Assembly: GCA_041751995.1 (NCBI GenBank)
Contig: JBGSHY010000032.1
Location: 1-64,000 of the forward strand
Source of the DNA: JANMEX01 sp041751995
GTDB taxonomy: Bacteria > Pseudomonadota > Alphaproteobacteria > Rhizobiales > Rhizobiaceae
DNA: 64,000 nucleotides
Direction: 5' to 3'
Position 1 is the first letter of the stretch. Each line of letters opens with the position of its first letter. A program made the translations under genes and the position numbers. Below the pieces are notes generated by a model that was given only the letters and a program-made list of their open reading frames with translations, was not told where the DNA came from and made no database searches. Shown one piece after another: positions 50,688 through 59,709 of the stretch.

Positions 50688-51929
50688 GTGCAGTTGAAGG
50701 CGGGGTCGGATTTGGTCCGGCGGCAAAACCGTTCCGTTGTCATCGCCGCATTGCGCCGCAATGCGACGATGTCACGTACTGACTTGTCCGCTGCAACAGC
50801 ACTTTCGCCGTCCACTGTTTCTGCCATCACGTCCGACCTTTTGAATGAAGGCGTGCTCGTCGAACAGCGCGAGTTCGAGCCATCGGGCAGCCGTCGTGGC
50901 CGTCCGCAGATTGCCATTGCGCTCAATCCCGCCCGTGCCCATGTCGTTTCGGTCGAATTGACCCACAATCAGCTTTCCGTCGGCGTCAGCGACTATACCG
51001 GCAAGGCGATCAGCGAGATTGATGACAGGTTCTCGACAGCCGCCTGCACCGGCGAGGATTTGCTGGTGCGCTGCACGAAGCTGGTCCATCAGGCGCTTTC
51101 CAATGCTGCAATTTCTCAACCCTCGTCCATTGTGATGGCCGTTCAGGGCCGCACCGATGCAGAAGGGCGCGATCTGTTGTGGTCCCCCATCGCCGCAGGC
51201 CGCAATGTCCATCTGGCTGACTATCTTCAGGGCGAATTCGGCTGCCCGGTGACAGTAGCCAATGATTGCTCGATGATTGCAGTCGCCCTGCGTTGGCTGG
51301 AGCCTGAGCGCTATGGCCGTGATTGTCTCGCCGTGCTGTTATCTCACGGCATCGGCATGGGGTTGTACCTAAACGGCCGCCTGTTCGCAGGGCGCAGCTC
51401 GTCTGCAGCCGAATTCGGCCATATGCTCTACAAACACAATGGCGCGCTTTGTCGCTGCGGTGCGCGCGGCTGCATAGAAGCCTATGCAGGCGACTATGCG
51501 ATCTGGCGCTCGGCGCATGGTTTGCCCGAAGATGCGCTGCCGCCGGTTGAACTGTCAGGTCTGGACATGCGCACGCTTGCCAGGAAAGCCCGGCTGTCCG
51601 ATGGTCCGGAGCGGCGCGCCTACAAGGAGGCGGCGGAAGCCATAGGCACGGGTCTTGCCGGATTGTTCGCACTGATTGACCCTGTCCCCATCGCATTCGT
51701 TGGTTCCGGCACGGCGGCTTTCGACATATGTGAGCCCTATATCCGTGCCTGCATTTCCGAGTCCAATTCGGGCGGATTTGATGCGCATTTCGAGCATGAA
51801 TTGTTCGAGTTCGAACTGCCACTGATCCGCCAGGGCGCGACCGTGACCGCACTGCTGTCGGTGGATGACCAAGTGTCAGTCGGCCCCGAAACATCGCTTC
51901 GCGACACACCTGTTCTGGAGGTCGCATGA
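50688..51929 (+). CDS. xylR: ROK family transcriptional regulator of xylose genes
   Basis: A 413-residue ROK protein with an N-terminal winged helix (SRTDLSAATALSPSTVSAITSDLLNEGVLVEQ). The C-terminal sugar-kinase-like domain carries LLSHGIGMGLYLNGRLFAGRSSSAAEFGHM and the zinc motif CRCGARGCIEAYAG (C-x-C-G-x-x-G-C). Start GTG 50688 has GGGAGGAG six bases upstream; the frame stays open far upstream, including an ATG inside the operator, but those starts lack support. It probably represses xylFHG and the xylBA genes until xylose binds. xylB follows after 43 bp. Confidence 0.9.
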   Translation: MQLKAGSDLVRRQNRSVVIAALRRNATMSRTDLSAATALSPSTVSAITSDLLNEGVLVEQREFEPSGSRRGRPQIAIALNPARAHVVSVELTHNQLSVGVSDYTGKAISEIDDRFSTAACTGEDLLVRCTKLVHQALSNAAISQPSSIVMAVQGRTDAEGRDLLWSPIAAGRNVHLADYLQGEFGCPVTVANDCSMIAVALRWLEPERYGRDCLAVLLSHGIGMGLYLNGRLFAGRSSSAAEFGHMLYKHNGALCRCGARGCIEAYAGDYAIWRSAHGLPEDALPPVELSGLDMRTLARKARLSDGPERRAYKEAAEAIGTGLAGLFALIDPVPIAFVGSGTAAFDICEPYIRACISESNSGGFDAHFEHELFEFELPLIRQGATVTALLSVDDQVSVGPETSLRDTPVLEVA

Positions 51930-51972
51930 ATATTGATTTTCCAAGCAAACAGTCCGCAGCAAGAGCACCGTC

Positions 51973-53433
51973 ATGACCACCTATCTCGGCATTGATCTGG
52001 GAACATCGAGTTCCAAAGTCATCATCATGGATGAAAACCAGAAAATTCTGGCGTCCGCGTCGCGCCCCATGGACGTTTCGCGCCCGCATCACGGTTGGTC
52101 TGAGCAAGAACCCGGTGACTGGATCGGTGCGACCACAGCCGCGATTGATGAATTGAAGGCAACCAGTGGCGCGTTGCTTGCCCGGGTGCGCGGCATTGGC
52201 TTGTCCGGCCATATGCATGGCGCCACGCTGCTTGACAAACAGGACCGGGCGCTGCGCCCCTGCATCCTGTGGAACGATACCCGCAGCCATGCCGAGGCGC
52301 ATGAGCTCGACAGCCAGCCGATTTTCCGCCAACTCACCGGAAACATCGTCTTTCCCGGCTTCACCGCGCCGAAGCTTCTCTGGGTCGCACGCAATGAACC
52401 TGACATTTTTGCCAAAATTCGATGGGTCCTGCTTCCGAAGGACTATCTGCGCCATTGGCTCACTGGCGAACATGGTTCCGAAATGTCCGACGCGGCGGGA
52501 ACCGCTTGGCTTGATACAGGCGCGCGCAAATGGGATTCCCGACTGCTCGAGGCAACAGGTCTCGGTCTTGAGCACATGCCAAACCTTGTCGAGGGCACTG
52601 ACGTTTCCGGCACTTTGAGGCCTGAACTGGCCGCTCGCTGGGGGATGGAGCAAGGCGTCGTCGTGGCCGGCGGCGCAGGCGACAACGCTGCATCCGCCTG
52701 CGGCATCGGCGCTGTGGCGCCTGGTACGGCTTTTGTATCGCTTGGCACGTCCGGTGTTTTGTTTGCGTCAAACGAGCGCTACCTGCCGAATCCGGATTCG
52801 GCCGTCCACGCCTTTTGCCATGCCGTTCCCAACACATGGCACCAGATGGGCGTCATCCTCTCTGCCACTGACAGCCTGAATTGGCTGGCAAACCTCACCG
52901 GCCGCGATGCCGCCTCGTTGACCAATGCGCTTGGTGACACGCTGGCCCGGCCCGGCCCGGTTACTTTCCTTCCCTATCTGTCCGGCGAGCGCACGCCGCA
53001 CAATGATGCAATCATCCGCGGCGCGTTCACTGGTTTGGGGCATGAGTCTGATCATGTCGCCCTTGCCAAAGCGGTGGTCGAAGGCGTTGCTTTTGCGGTG
53101 CGCGACAGCCTCGAAGCCTTGCACCGCGCTGGAACCGAACTTGGCCGTGTCACGGCAGTCGGCGGCGGATCGCGGTCAACATATTGGCTGAAGGTGATCG
53201 CTTCGACACTCAACATGCCGGTCGATATCCCGGCGGAGGGCGACTTTGGTGCGGCTTTCGGCGCTGCCCGGCTTGGGCTGATTGCTGCTGAAGGCGCTGA
53301 TCCGTTCCTGATCTGCCAGCCGCCGGTGACGGAGCGCACCATTGAGCCGGACGCGTCGCTGACGGATGCATTCAGCCAAGCCTATCAATCCTACAAGAAC
53401 CATTACCCTGCCATCAAAGGAGTCCAACAGTGA
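51973..53433 (+). CDS. xylB: Xylulokinase
   Basis: A 486-residue FGGY-family kinase that phosphorylates D-xylulose to xylulose 5-phosphate. The N-terminal phosphate loop is YLGIDLGTSSSKVIIMDE, the substrate-side motif LSGHMHGATLLD contains the MHG typical of xylulokinases, and GGGSRSTYWLKVIAS binds the adenine. The stop overlaps the GTG start of xylA by four bases. It is in the xylR-xylB-xylA unit. Confidence 0.95.
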   Translation: MTTYLGIDLGTSSSKVIIMDENQKILASASRPMDVSRPHHGWSEQEPGDWIGATTAAIDELKATSGALLARVRGIGLSGHMHGATLLDKQDRALRPCILWNDTRSHAEAHELDSQPIFRQLTGNIVFPGFTAPKLLWVARNEPDIFAKIRWVLLPKDYLRHWLTGEHGSEMSDAAGTAWLDTGARKWDSRLLEATGLGLEHMPNLVEGTDVSGTLRPELAARWGMEQGVVVAGGAGDNAASACGIGAVAPGTAFVSLGTSGVLFASNERYLPNPDSAVHAFCHAVPNTWHQMGVILSATDSLNWLANLTGRDAASLTNALGDTLARPGPVTFLPYLSGERTPHNDAIIRGAFTGLGHESDHVALAKAVVEGVAFAVRDSLEALHRAGTELGRVTAVGGGSRSTYWLKVIASTLNMPVDIPAEGDFGAAFGAARLGLIAAEGADPFLICQPPVTERTIEPDASLTDAFSQAYQSYKNHYPAIKGVQQ

Positions 53434-54740
53434 GCACCGGCTTTTTCAAAGACATCGAACCCATCAAATATGAAGGACCGGATTCAACCAACCCGCTTGC
53501 CTATCGCCACTACAACAAGGACGAAGTGGTTTTCGGAAAGCGGATGGAAGACCATCTGCGTTTTGCGGTGGCCTATTGGCACACTTTTGCATGGCAAGGC
53601 GGCGATCCGTTCGGCGGCCAGACTTTCGAGCGCCCATGGTTTGGCGAAACCATGGACCATGCCAGGCTGAAGGCCGATGTTGCCTTTGAACTGTTCACCC
53701 TCCTTGGCACTCCGTTCTACTGTTTTCACGATGCGGACGTTCGCCCTGAAGGCGGCACTTTTGCCGAAAGCCGCAAGAATCTCGAAGCCATCGTCGACAT
53801 TTTTGCCGAAAAGCAGAAGAAGACCGGCGTCAAGCTGTTGTGGGGCACGGCGAACATGTTCTCGCACCGCCGCTTCATGTCAGGCGCATCGACCAATCCA
53901 GACCCGGATGTGTTTGCCTATTCGGCGGCCACTGTAAAATCTTGCATGGATGCGACCAAGAAGCTCGGCGGCGCCAATTATGTGCTGTGGGGTGGCCGCG
54001 AGGGATACGAAACACTGCTGAACACCGATCTTGGCCGCGAGGATGCCCAGATGGGCCGCTTCCTCAATCTGGTGGTGGAATACAAACACAAAATCGGCTT
54101 CAAAGGTGCGATCCTGATCGAGCCAAAGCCGCAGGAACCGTCAAAACACCAGTACGATTATGATGTCGCAACGGTCTATGGCTTCCTCAAACGCCACGGC
54201 CTTGAAAAGGAAGTGAAGGTCAACATCGAGCAAGGCCACGCAATTCTCGCTGGCCACTCGTTCGAACATGAATTGGGACTTGCCAACGCGCTTGGCATCT
54301 TTGGTTCGATCGATATGAACCGCAACGACTATCAGTCCGGCTGGGATACCGACCAGTTCCCGAACAATGTGCCGGAAATGGCGATGGCTTTCTACGAAGT
54401 CATCAAGGGCGGCGGCTTCAAGACCGGCGGCACCAACTTCGACGCCAAGCTTCGCCGCCAGTCGATAGACGCCGAGGATCTTCTTATTGGCCACGTTGGC
54501 GGCATGGATACCTGTGCTCGTGCGTTCAAGGCAGCCGCCAAGCTGTACGAAGACAAGGCGCTGATCAGTCATGTTGAAGAACGTTATGCCGGCTGGAAAT
54601 CGGCGGAAGCAAAAGCCATGCTTGCCGGCAAGCGCACGCTGGAGGAAATTGCCGAGCGCGTCGAGAAGAAGAACATCAACCCGCAGCCGCGTTCCGGCAA
54701 GCAGGAACTGTTGGAAAATATCGTCAATCGTTACGTTTGA
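53430..54740 (+). CDS. xylA: Xylose isomerase
   Basis: A 436-residue metal-dependent TIM-barrel isomerase of the class II (longer) type, converting D-xylose to D-xylulose. Motifs include FYCFHDADVRPEG (catalytic His and metal Asp), YVLWGGREGYETLLNTD, ILIEPKPQEPSKHQYDYD and VNIEQGHAILAGHSFEHEL. The start is GTG 53430, overlapping xylB. A long stem-loop follows 14 bases after the stop. Confidence 0.96.
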   Translation: MSTGFFKDIEPIKYEGPDSTNPLAYRHYNKDEVVFGKRMEDHLRFAVAYWHTFAWQGGDPFGGQTFERPWFGETMDHARLKADVAFELFTLLGTPFYCFHDADVRPEGGTFAESRKNLEAIVDIFAEKQKKTGVKLLWGTANMFSHRRFMSGASTNPDPDVFAYSAATVKSCMDATKKLGGANYVLWGGREGYETLLNTDLGREDAQMGRFLNLVVEYKHKIGFKGAILIEPKPQEPSKHQYDYDVATVYGFLKRHGLEKEVKVNIEQGHAILAGHSFEHELGLANALGIFGSIDMNRNDYQSGWDTDQFPNNVPEMAMAFYEVIKGGGFKTGGTNFDAKLRRQSIDAEDLLIGHVGGMDTCARAFKAAAKLYEDKALISHVEERYAGWKSAEAKAMLAGKRTLEEIAERVEKKNINPQPRSGKQELLENIVNRYV

Positions 54741-54753
54741 CACTCACTTATGA

Positions 54754-54790
54754 GCAAGGTGCATGGCTGCAATGCAGACCATGCCCTTGC
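54754..54790. repeat. Long bulged stem-loop after xylA
   Basis: GCAAGG-T-GCATGG-CTGC pairs with GCAG-A-CCATGC-CCTTGC around an AAT loop, about 16 base pairs with two single-base bulges or mismatches. It begins 14 bases after the xylA stop. It lacks a following U-run, so it may stabilise the xyl message or serve as an operator for the glycogen operon; it overlaps the candidate -35 element there. Confidence 0.6.
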
Positions 54791-54815
54791 GCATGGCAAA
54801 TCGTTCAAGTGATAC
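54787..54815 (+). promoter_or_regulatory. Candidate promoter of the glycogen operon
   Basis: TTGCGC at 54787-54792, a 17-base spacer and TGATAC at 54810-54815 form a plausible sigma-70-type pair 93 bases before the glgP start. Its -35 lies in the right arm of the stem-loop described at 54754-54790. Support is by eye only. Confidence 0.3.
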
Positions 54816-54908
54816 TCGGCGCGGGAACATAAATCCGTGCCGCTTTGACATCTGCCATGAACAGATGCTAGCCACCGGATAATTAAATCGATTGAATCCG
54901 GAGTATCC

Positions 54909-57380
54909 ATGGGAAAGTCAACCTCATCCGGAAGTGCAGCCGTTGCCGACCTCTCAGTCGACCGCCGCACTTTTGCAGCCAAAATCGTTGAAAAGCTGAC
55001 CTATTCCATCGGCAAGGACACATTTGCCGCCAAACCGCACGATTATTTGACAGCGACAATCCTCGCGCTGCGGGACCGGATCATTGACCGTTGGATGCAA
55101 TCGACCCGGGAAGTCTATCAAACCGGCGGAAAACGGGTCTATTACCTGTCACTGGAATTTCTCATCGGCCGCCTCATGCGTGACGCGCTCGCCAACATGG
55201 GCCTGATGGAAGAAGTATCCGAAGCCCTGAAATCGCTCAATGTCGATATCGACTTGATAGCCTCGCTTGAACCGGATGCCGCTCTGGGCAACGGAGGCCT
55301 TGGCCGCTTGGCTGCCTGCTTCATGGAATCGATGGCAAGCGTCAACATCCCGGCCTATGGCTATGGCATCCGCTACCAGCACGGCCTGTTCCGTCAGGAA
55401 ATCCAGGATGGCTGGCAGGCGGAATTGCCGGAAACATGGCTGGCGCACGGCAATCCGTGGGAGTTCGAACGCCGCGAATCGAATTATGAAGTCGGCTTCG
55501 GCGGCACTGTCGAAACGGTCGATGCCGATGACGATGATGAACCGCGCCATGTCTGGAAGCCGAACGAGCGTGTCATCGCTGTTGCCTATGACACGCCGGT
55601 AGTTGGCTGGAAGGCCAAGCGCGTCAATACACTGCGCCTTTGGGAAGCCCAGCCGATTGACCCGATCCGTCTTGATGCCTTCAACTCGGGTGACCATGCC
55701 GGCGCCTTGCGCGACAGCGTTGCGGCGGAAGCCATCACCCGCGTGCTTTATCCGGCAGACTCACACAAGGCAGGCCAGGAACTGCGTCTGCGGCAGGAAT
55801 TCTTCTTCTCCTCTGCGTCGCTTCAGGATATTTTGCGCCGCCACCGCCAGCAGTATCCCGACTTCCTCAACCTGCCGGACAAGGTTGCCATTCAGCTCAA
55901 CGACACTCACCCGGCCGTCGCCGTTGCCGAACTGATGCGCCTGTTGACCGACCTGCACGGCATTGACTGGAACACGGCCTGGACACTGACCAAGGGCACT
56001 TTCGGCTACACCAACCACACGCTGCTTCCCGAGGCGCTGGAAACCTGGCCGGTCGAGCTGTTCGAGCGCCTGTTGCCGCGCCACATGCAGATTGTCTACC
56101 GGATCAATGCCGGCGTAATTCAGGAAGCGCGCAAGTTGCGCGGTTTCGGCGACAATGATGTCGCGGCGATTTCGCTGATCGATGAATCCAATGGCCGCCG
56201 TGTCCGCATGGGCCAGTTGGCCTTTGCCGGCTCCCACTCGATCAACGGTGTTTCAGCACTGCATACGGAGCTGATGAAGCAAACCGTGTTTGCGGACTTG
56301 CACCGCCTATACCCGGACCGCATCAACAACAAAACCAATGGCGTCACTCCGCGGCGCTGGCTCAATGGCTGCAATCCGGGACTTTCTGGCCTGATCCATG
56401 AGGCCATCGGCGAAGGCTTCCTCGACGATGCAGAAAAGCTGGTCGCCTTGGAGCCGTTTGCCAATGATTCCGCATTTCAAGCAAAGTTCGCCAAGGTCAA
56501 GCAGGCCAACAAGGTGCGGCTTGCGGCGCTCGTCAAACAGCGCGTCGGCGTGCGGATCGATCCGACAGCCTTGTTCGATATCCAGATCAAGCGCATCCAT
56601 GAATACAAGCGGCAGCTATTGAACATCATCGAAGCTGTCGCGCTTTACGACCAGATACGCTCAAATCCGCACAAGGACTGGGTGCCGCGCGTCAAGTTCT
56701 TTGGCGGCAAGGCAGCACCTTCATACTGGAATGCGAAACTGATCATTAAGCTGGCTAACGATGTGGCTAAAGTGATCAACTCGGATCCGGCTGTCCGAGG
56801 TCTTTTGAAGGTCGTGTTCATCCCGAACTACAATGTTTCCACTGCTGAAGTGATGATCCCGGCCGCAAACCTGTCTGAGCAGATTTCAACCGCGGGGCTG
56901 GAAGCGTCAGGCACCGGCAACATGAAGTTTGCGCTGAATGGCGCGGTAACCATCGGAACATTGGATGGCGCGAATGTTGAAATTCGCGATCATGTTGGCG
57001 ACGACAACATTTTCATCTTCGGCCTGACCGCCGAACAGGTCGCCGGTTTGCGGCGCGACGGTTACACCCCGCGTGATGTGATCAGCAAGTCCCCGGCGCT
57101 TTCCGAAGCCCTCAAGCAAATAGCTTCCGGTGTCTTCTCGCCGGATGAAGTCAACCGCTATCGCGACATGATCCAGAATCTGTACGATACGGACTGGTTC
57201 CTGGTGACGGCCGACTTTGATTCCTATTACAAGGCGCAGCGTGATGCCGATGCCGTCTGGAATACGCCCGCAGAATGGAACCGCATGGCCATACTGAATA
57301 CGGCGCGCGTCGGCTGGTTCTCATCGGACCGGACAATCCGCCAGTATGGCAAGGAGATTTGGGGCGTCAGCGGTCTCTGA
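54909..57380 (+). CDS. glgP: Glycogen phosphorylase
   Basis: An 823-residue enzyme releasing glucose 1-phosphate from glycogen. Family blocks in order are YYLSLEFLIGRLMRDALANMG, ALGNGGLGRLAACFMESMA, IQLNDTHPAVAVAELMRLL, and EASGTGNMKFALNGAVTIGTLDGANVE, whose Lys carries pyridoxal phosphate. Length is standard for bacterial GlgP. It opens a five-gene operon in which glgB, glgC, glgA and pgm follow closely. The upstream 168-bp gap holds a candidate promoter and a stem-loop. Confidence 0.96.
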   Translation: MGKSTSSGSAAVADLSVDRRTFAAKIVEKLTYSIGKDTFAAKPHDYLTATILALRDRIIDRWMQSTREVYQTGGKRVYYLSLEFLIGRLMRDALANMGLMEEVSEALKSLNVDIDLIASLEPDAALGNGGLGRLAACFMESMASVNIPAYGYGIRYQHGLFRQEIQDGWQAELPETWLAHGNPWEFERRESNYEVGFGGTVETVDADDDDEPRHVWKPNERVIAVAYDTPVVGWKAKRVNTLRLWEAQPIDPIRLDAFNSGDHAGALRDSVAAEAITRVLYPADSHKAGQELRLRQEFFFSSASLQDILRRHRQQYPDFLNLPDKVAIQLNDTHPAVAVAELMRLLTDLHGIDWNTAWTLTKGTFGYTNHTLLPEALETWPVELFERLLPRHMQIVYRINAGVIQEARKLRGFGDNDVAAISLIDESNGRRVRMGQLAFAGSHSINGVSALHTELMKQTVFADLHRLYPDRINNKTNGVTPRRWLNGCNPGLSGLIHEAIGEGFLDDAEKLVALEPFANDSAFQAKFAKVKQANKVRLAALVKQRVGVRIDPTALFDIQIKRIHEYKRQLLNIIEAVALYDQIRSNPHKDWVPRVKFFGGKAAPSYWNAKLIIKLANDVAKVINSDPAVRGLLKVVFIPNYNVSTAEVMIPAANLSEQISTAGLEASGTGNMKFALNGAVTIGTLDGANVEIRDHVGDDNIFIFGLTAEQVAGLRRDGYTPRDVISKSPALSEALKQIASGVFSPDEVNRYRDMIQNLYDTDWFLVTADFDSYYKAQRDADAVWNTPAEWNRMAILNTARVGWFSSDRTIRQYGKEIWGVSGL

Positions 57381-57454
57381 AAAACAATCGGAAATTTGGA
57401 CTTGTAACCGCTTTCAATTCGGCGCTAGGTTCATCCTTGGGAGGGGATGTCGCA

Positions 57455-59686
57455 ATGGCAGGCAAGACCAAAACTCCATCGAAAGCAGTCTCGGCTGCTG
57501 ACAGGAAGGCGGCGCAATTCCGTGACGCGCTTCAAGCGGTCGCGGAGGGGCATCACTCCGACCCCTTTTCCATTCTGGGTGTCCATAAATCCGGCAAGGG
57601 CTGGATCGGGCGTGTTTTTGCACCCGGCGCGGACACGCTCGAAGCTTTCACGCTGGCCGGCGCGCCAGCGGGCATGCTGACTCGCATTCATGATGCCGGG
57701 ATATTCGAGGGCGAACTCGCCATAAAGGCGCATCAGCCGATGCGCTACCAGGCCCGCGCATCCCACGGCGACTGGAGCTTTGCCGACCCCTATTCGTTTG
57801 GTCCGGTTCTCGGCCCCATGGACGATTACTACATAGCTGAAGGTTCGCACCTGCGTCTGTTCGACAAGCTTGGCGCCCATGTTATGAACCATGATGGCGC
57901 AGACGGCGTTCATTTTGCCGTCTGGGCGCCGAACGCGCGGCGCGTTTCGGTTGTCGGCTCATTCAACAGTTGGGATGGCCGTCGTCACGCCATGCGCTGC
58001 CGGACTGATACCGGCATCTGGGAAATCTTTGTCCCGGGCGTCCATGCCGGTGAACCCTACAAATACGAAATCGTTGCCGCCAACGGCGTTGTTCTTCCGC
58101 TTAAGGCCGATCCTTTTGCATTCCAGTCCGAATTGCGCCCGAACACGGCATCGGTCGTGGCGCGTCCCTTGAATCACGAATGGCACGACGAGGCTCATTC
58201 CAAACACTGGGGCAGCATAGATGCCCGCCGCCAGCCGATGTCGATCTACGAAGTTCACGCAGGTTCGTGGAAACAAAAGGCAGATGGCTCGTTCCTGTCT
58301 TTCGATGAAATGGCCGCCGAACTGATCCCCTATGTCGTCGACATGGGCTTCACCCACATTGAATTCCTGCCGATTTCCGAGCATCCCTATGATCCGTCCT
58401 GGGGCTACCAGACCACCGGTCTATACGCGCCGTCCGCGCGTTTTGGCGACCCGGAGGCTTTTGCCCGCTTCGTCGACAGCGCCCACAAGGTCGGTGTCGG
58501 CATCATTCTCGATTGGGTGCCGGCGCATTTCCCGACGGATTCGCATGGACTTGCCCATTTTGACGGCACGGCCCTCTACGAACATGACGATCCGCGTCAG
58601 GGGTTCCACCCGGACTGGAACACCGCGATCTACAATTTCGGCCGCCGCGAGGTGAAGTCATTCCTCGTCAACAATGCGGTTTATTGGGCAGAAAAATATC
58701 ATGTCGACGCCCTGCGCGTCGACGCTGTCGCGTCGATGCTTTACCTCGACTATTCGCGAAAAGCAGGCGAATGGATCCCCAATGAACATGGCGGGCGCGA
58801 AAACCTGCATGCCGTTTCGTTCATTCAGGAAGCCAACAAGGCGGCTTACGCGGCCCGTCCCGGCTTCATGATGATCGCCGAAGAATCCACAGCGTGGCCA
58901 AAAGTGTCGCAGCCGGTCTATGCCGGCGGCCTCGGCTTTGGTTTCAAGTGGAACATGGGCTTTATGCACGACACGCTTGAGTATTTCACGCGTGAACCCA
59001 TCCACCGCCGCCATCACCACGACGAAATCACTTTCGGGCTGCTCTATGCGTTTTCGGAAAATTTCGTCCTGCCGCTGAGCCATGACGAAGTCGTGCATGG
59101 CAAGGGTTCGCTGCTGACCAAGATGGCTGGTGATGACTGGCAGAAGTTTGCCAACCTTCGCGCCTATTACGGCTTCATGTGGGGCTATCCCGGCAAGAAG
59201 CTGTTGTTCATGGGCCAGGAATTCGCCCAGCGCGGCGAATGGTCAGAAGCCCGTTCTCTAGATTGGCACGAACTCGAACATGCGCCGCACAAGGGCGTGC
59301 AAAACCTGATGCGCGATCTCAACCGCGCCTACCGCGATCTGCCTGCGCTGCACCAGCGAGACTGCGAGCCGGAAGGGTTCGGCTGGCTTGTGGTCAATGA
59401 TCGCGAAAATTCGGTCTTCGCTTGGGCGCGTTTTGCGCCGGGCCACAAACCGGTGGCTGTCGTCTGCAATTTCACGCCGGTCCCACGCGAAGGCTATAGC
59501 CTGCCGCTGCCTGCCAAAGGCCGCTGGCGCGAAGTCATCAACACGGATGCCGCCATCTACGGCGGTTCCGGCAAGGGCAACGCAGGCGTGATCATTGCTG
59601 ACCAGCCCGGACACGAAGGCCAATCGGCTTCGGCGCTCATAAATCTGCCGCCGCTGGCGACCATGATTTTCGAATTCGACAACTGA
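57455..59686 (+). CDS. glgB: 1,4-alpha-glucan branching enzyme
   Basis: A 743-residue GH13 enzyme that makes alpha-1,6 branches in glycogen. It has the N1 and CBM48 (N2) modules (HSDPFSILGVHKSGKGWIGRVF and GVHFAVWAPNARRVSVVGSFNSWDGRRHAM). In the catalytic barrel, DALRVDAVASML contains the nucleophile Asp, MIAEEST the acid Glu, and PLSHDEVVHGKGSL the third Asp. ATG 57455 follows GGGAGGGG. The frame is open upstream into the end of glgP, but that translation is not conserved-looking. A 74-bp gap separates it from glgP. Confidence 0.96.
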   Translation: MAGKTKTPSKAVSAADRKAAQFRDALQAVAEGHHSDPFSILGVHKSGKGWIGRVFAPGADTLEAFTLAGAPAGMLTRIHDAGIFEGELAIKAHQPMRYQARASHGDWSFADPYSFGPVLGPMDDYYIAEGSHLRLFDKLGAHVMNHDGADGVHFAVWAPNARRVSVVGSFNSWDGRRHAMRCRTDTGIWEIFVPGVHAGEPYKYEIVAANGVVLPLKADPFAFQSELRPNTASVVARPLNHEWHDEAHSKHWGSIDARRQPMSIYEVHAGSWKQKADGSFLSFDEMAAELIPYVVDMGFTHIEFLPISEHPYDPSWGYQTTGLYAPSARFGDPEAFARFVDSAHKVGVGIILDWVPAHFPTDSHGLAHFDGTALYEHDDPRQGFHPDWNTAIYNFGRREVKSFLVNNAVYWAEKYHVDALRVDAVASMLYLDYSRKAGEWIPNEHGGRENLHAVSFIQEANKAAYAARPGFMMIAEESTAWPKVSQPVYAGGLGFGFKWNMGFMHDTLEYFTREPIHRRHHHDEITFGLLYAFSENFVLPLSHDEVVHGKGSLLTKMAGDDWQKFANLRAYYGFMWGYPGKKLLFMGQEFAQRGEWSEARSLDWHELEHAPHKGVQNLMRDLNRAYRDLPALHQRDCEPEGFGWLVVNDRENSVFAWARFAPGHKPVAVVCNFTPVPREGYSLPLPAKGRWREVINTDAAIYGGSGKGNAGVIIADQPGHEGQSASALINLPPLATMIFEFDN

Positions 59687-59709
59687 CGGACTTTGGGAGG
59701 AGACCGCGC

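Noticed and set aside
51010..52653. Long minus-strand frame of 547 codons opposite xylR and xylB
   Set aside because: It is antisense to two well-supported genes, has no ribosome site and its translation is Arg/His/Cys-rich without any domain, as expected of the complement of GC-rich codons.
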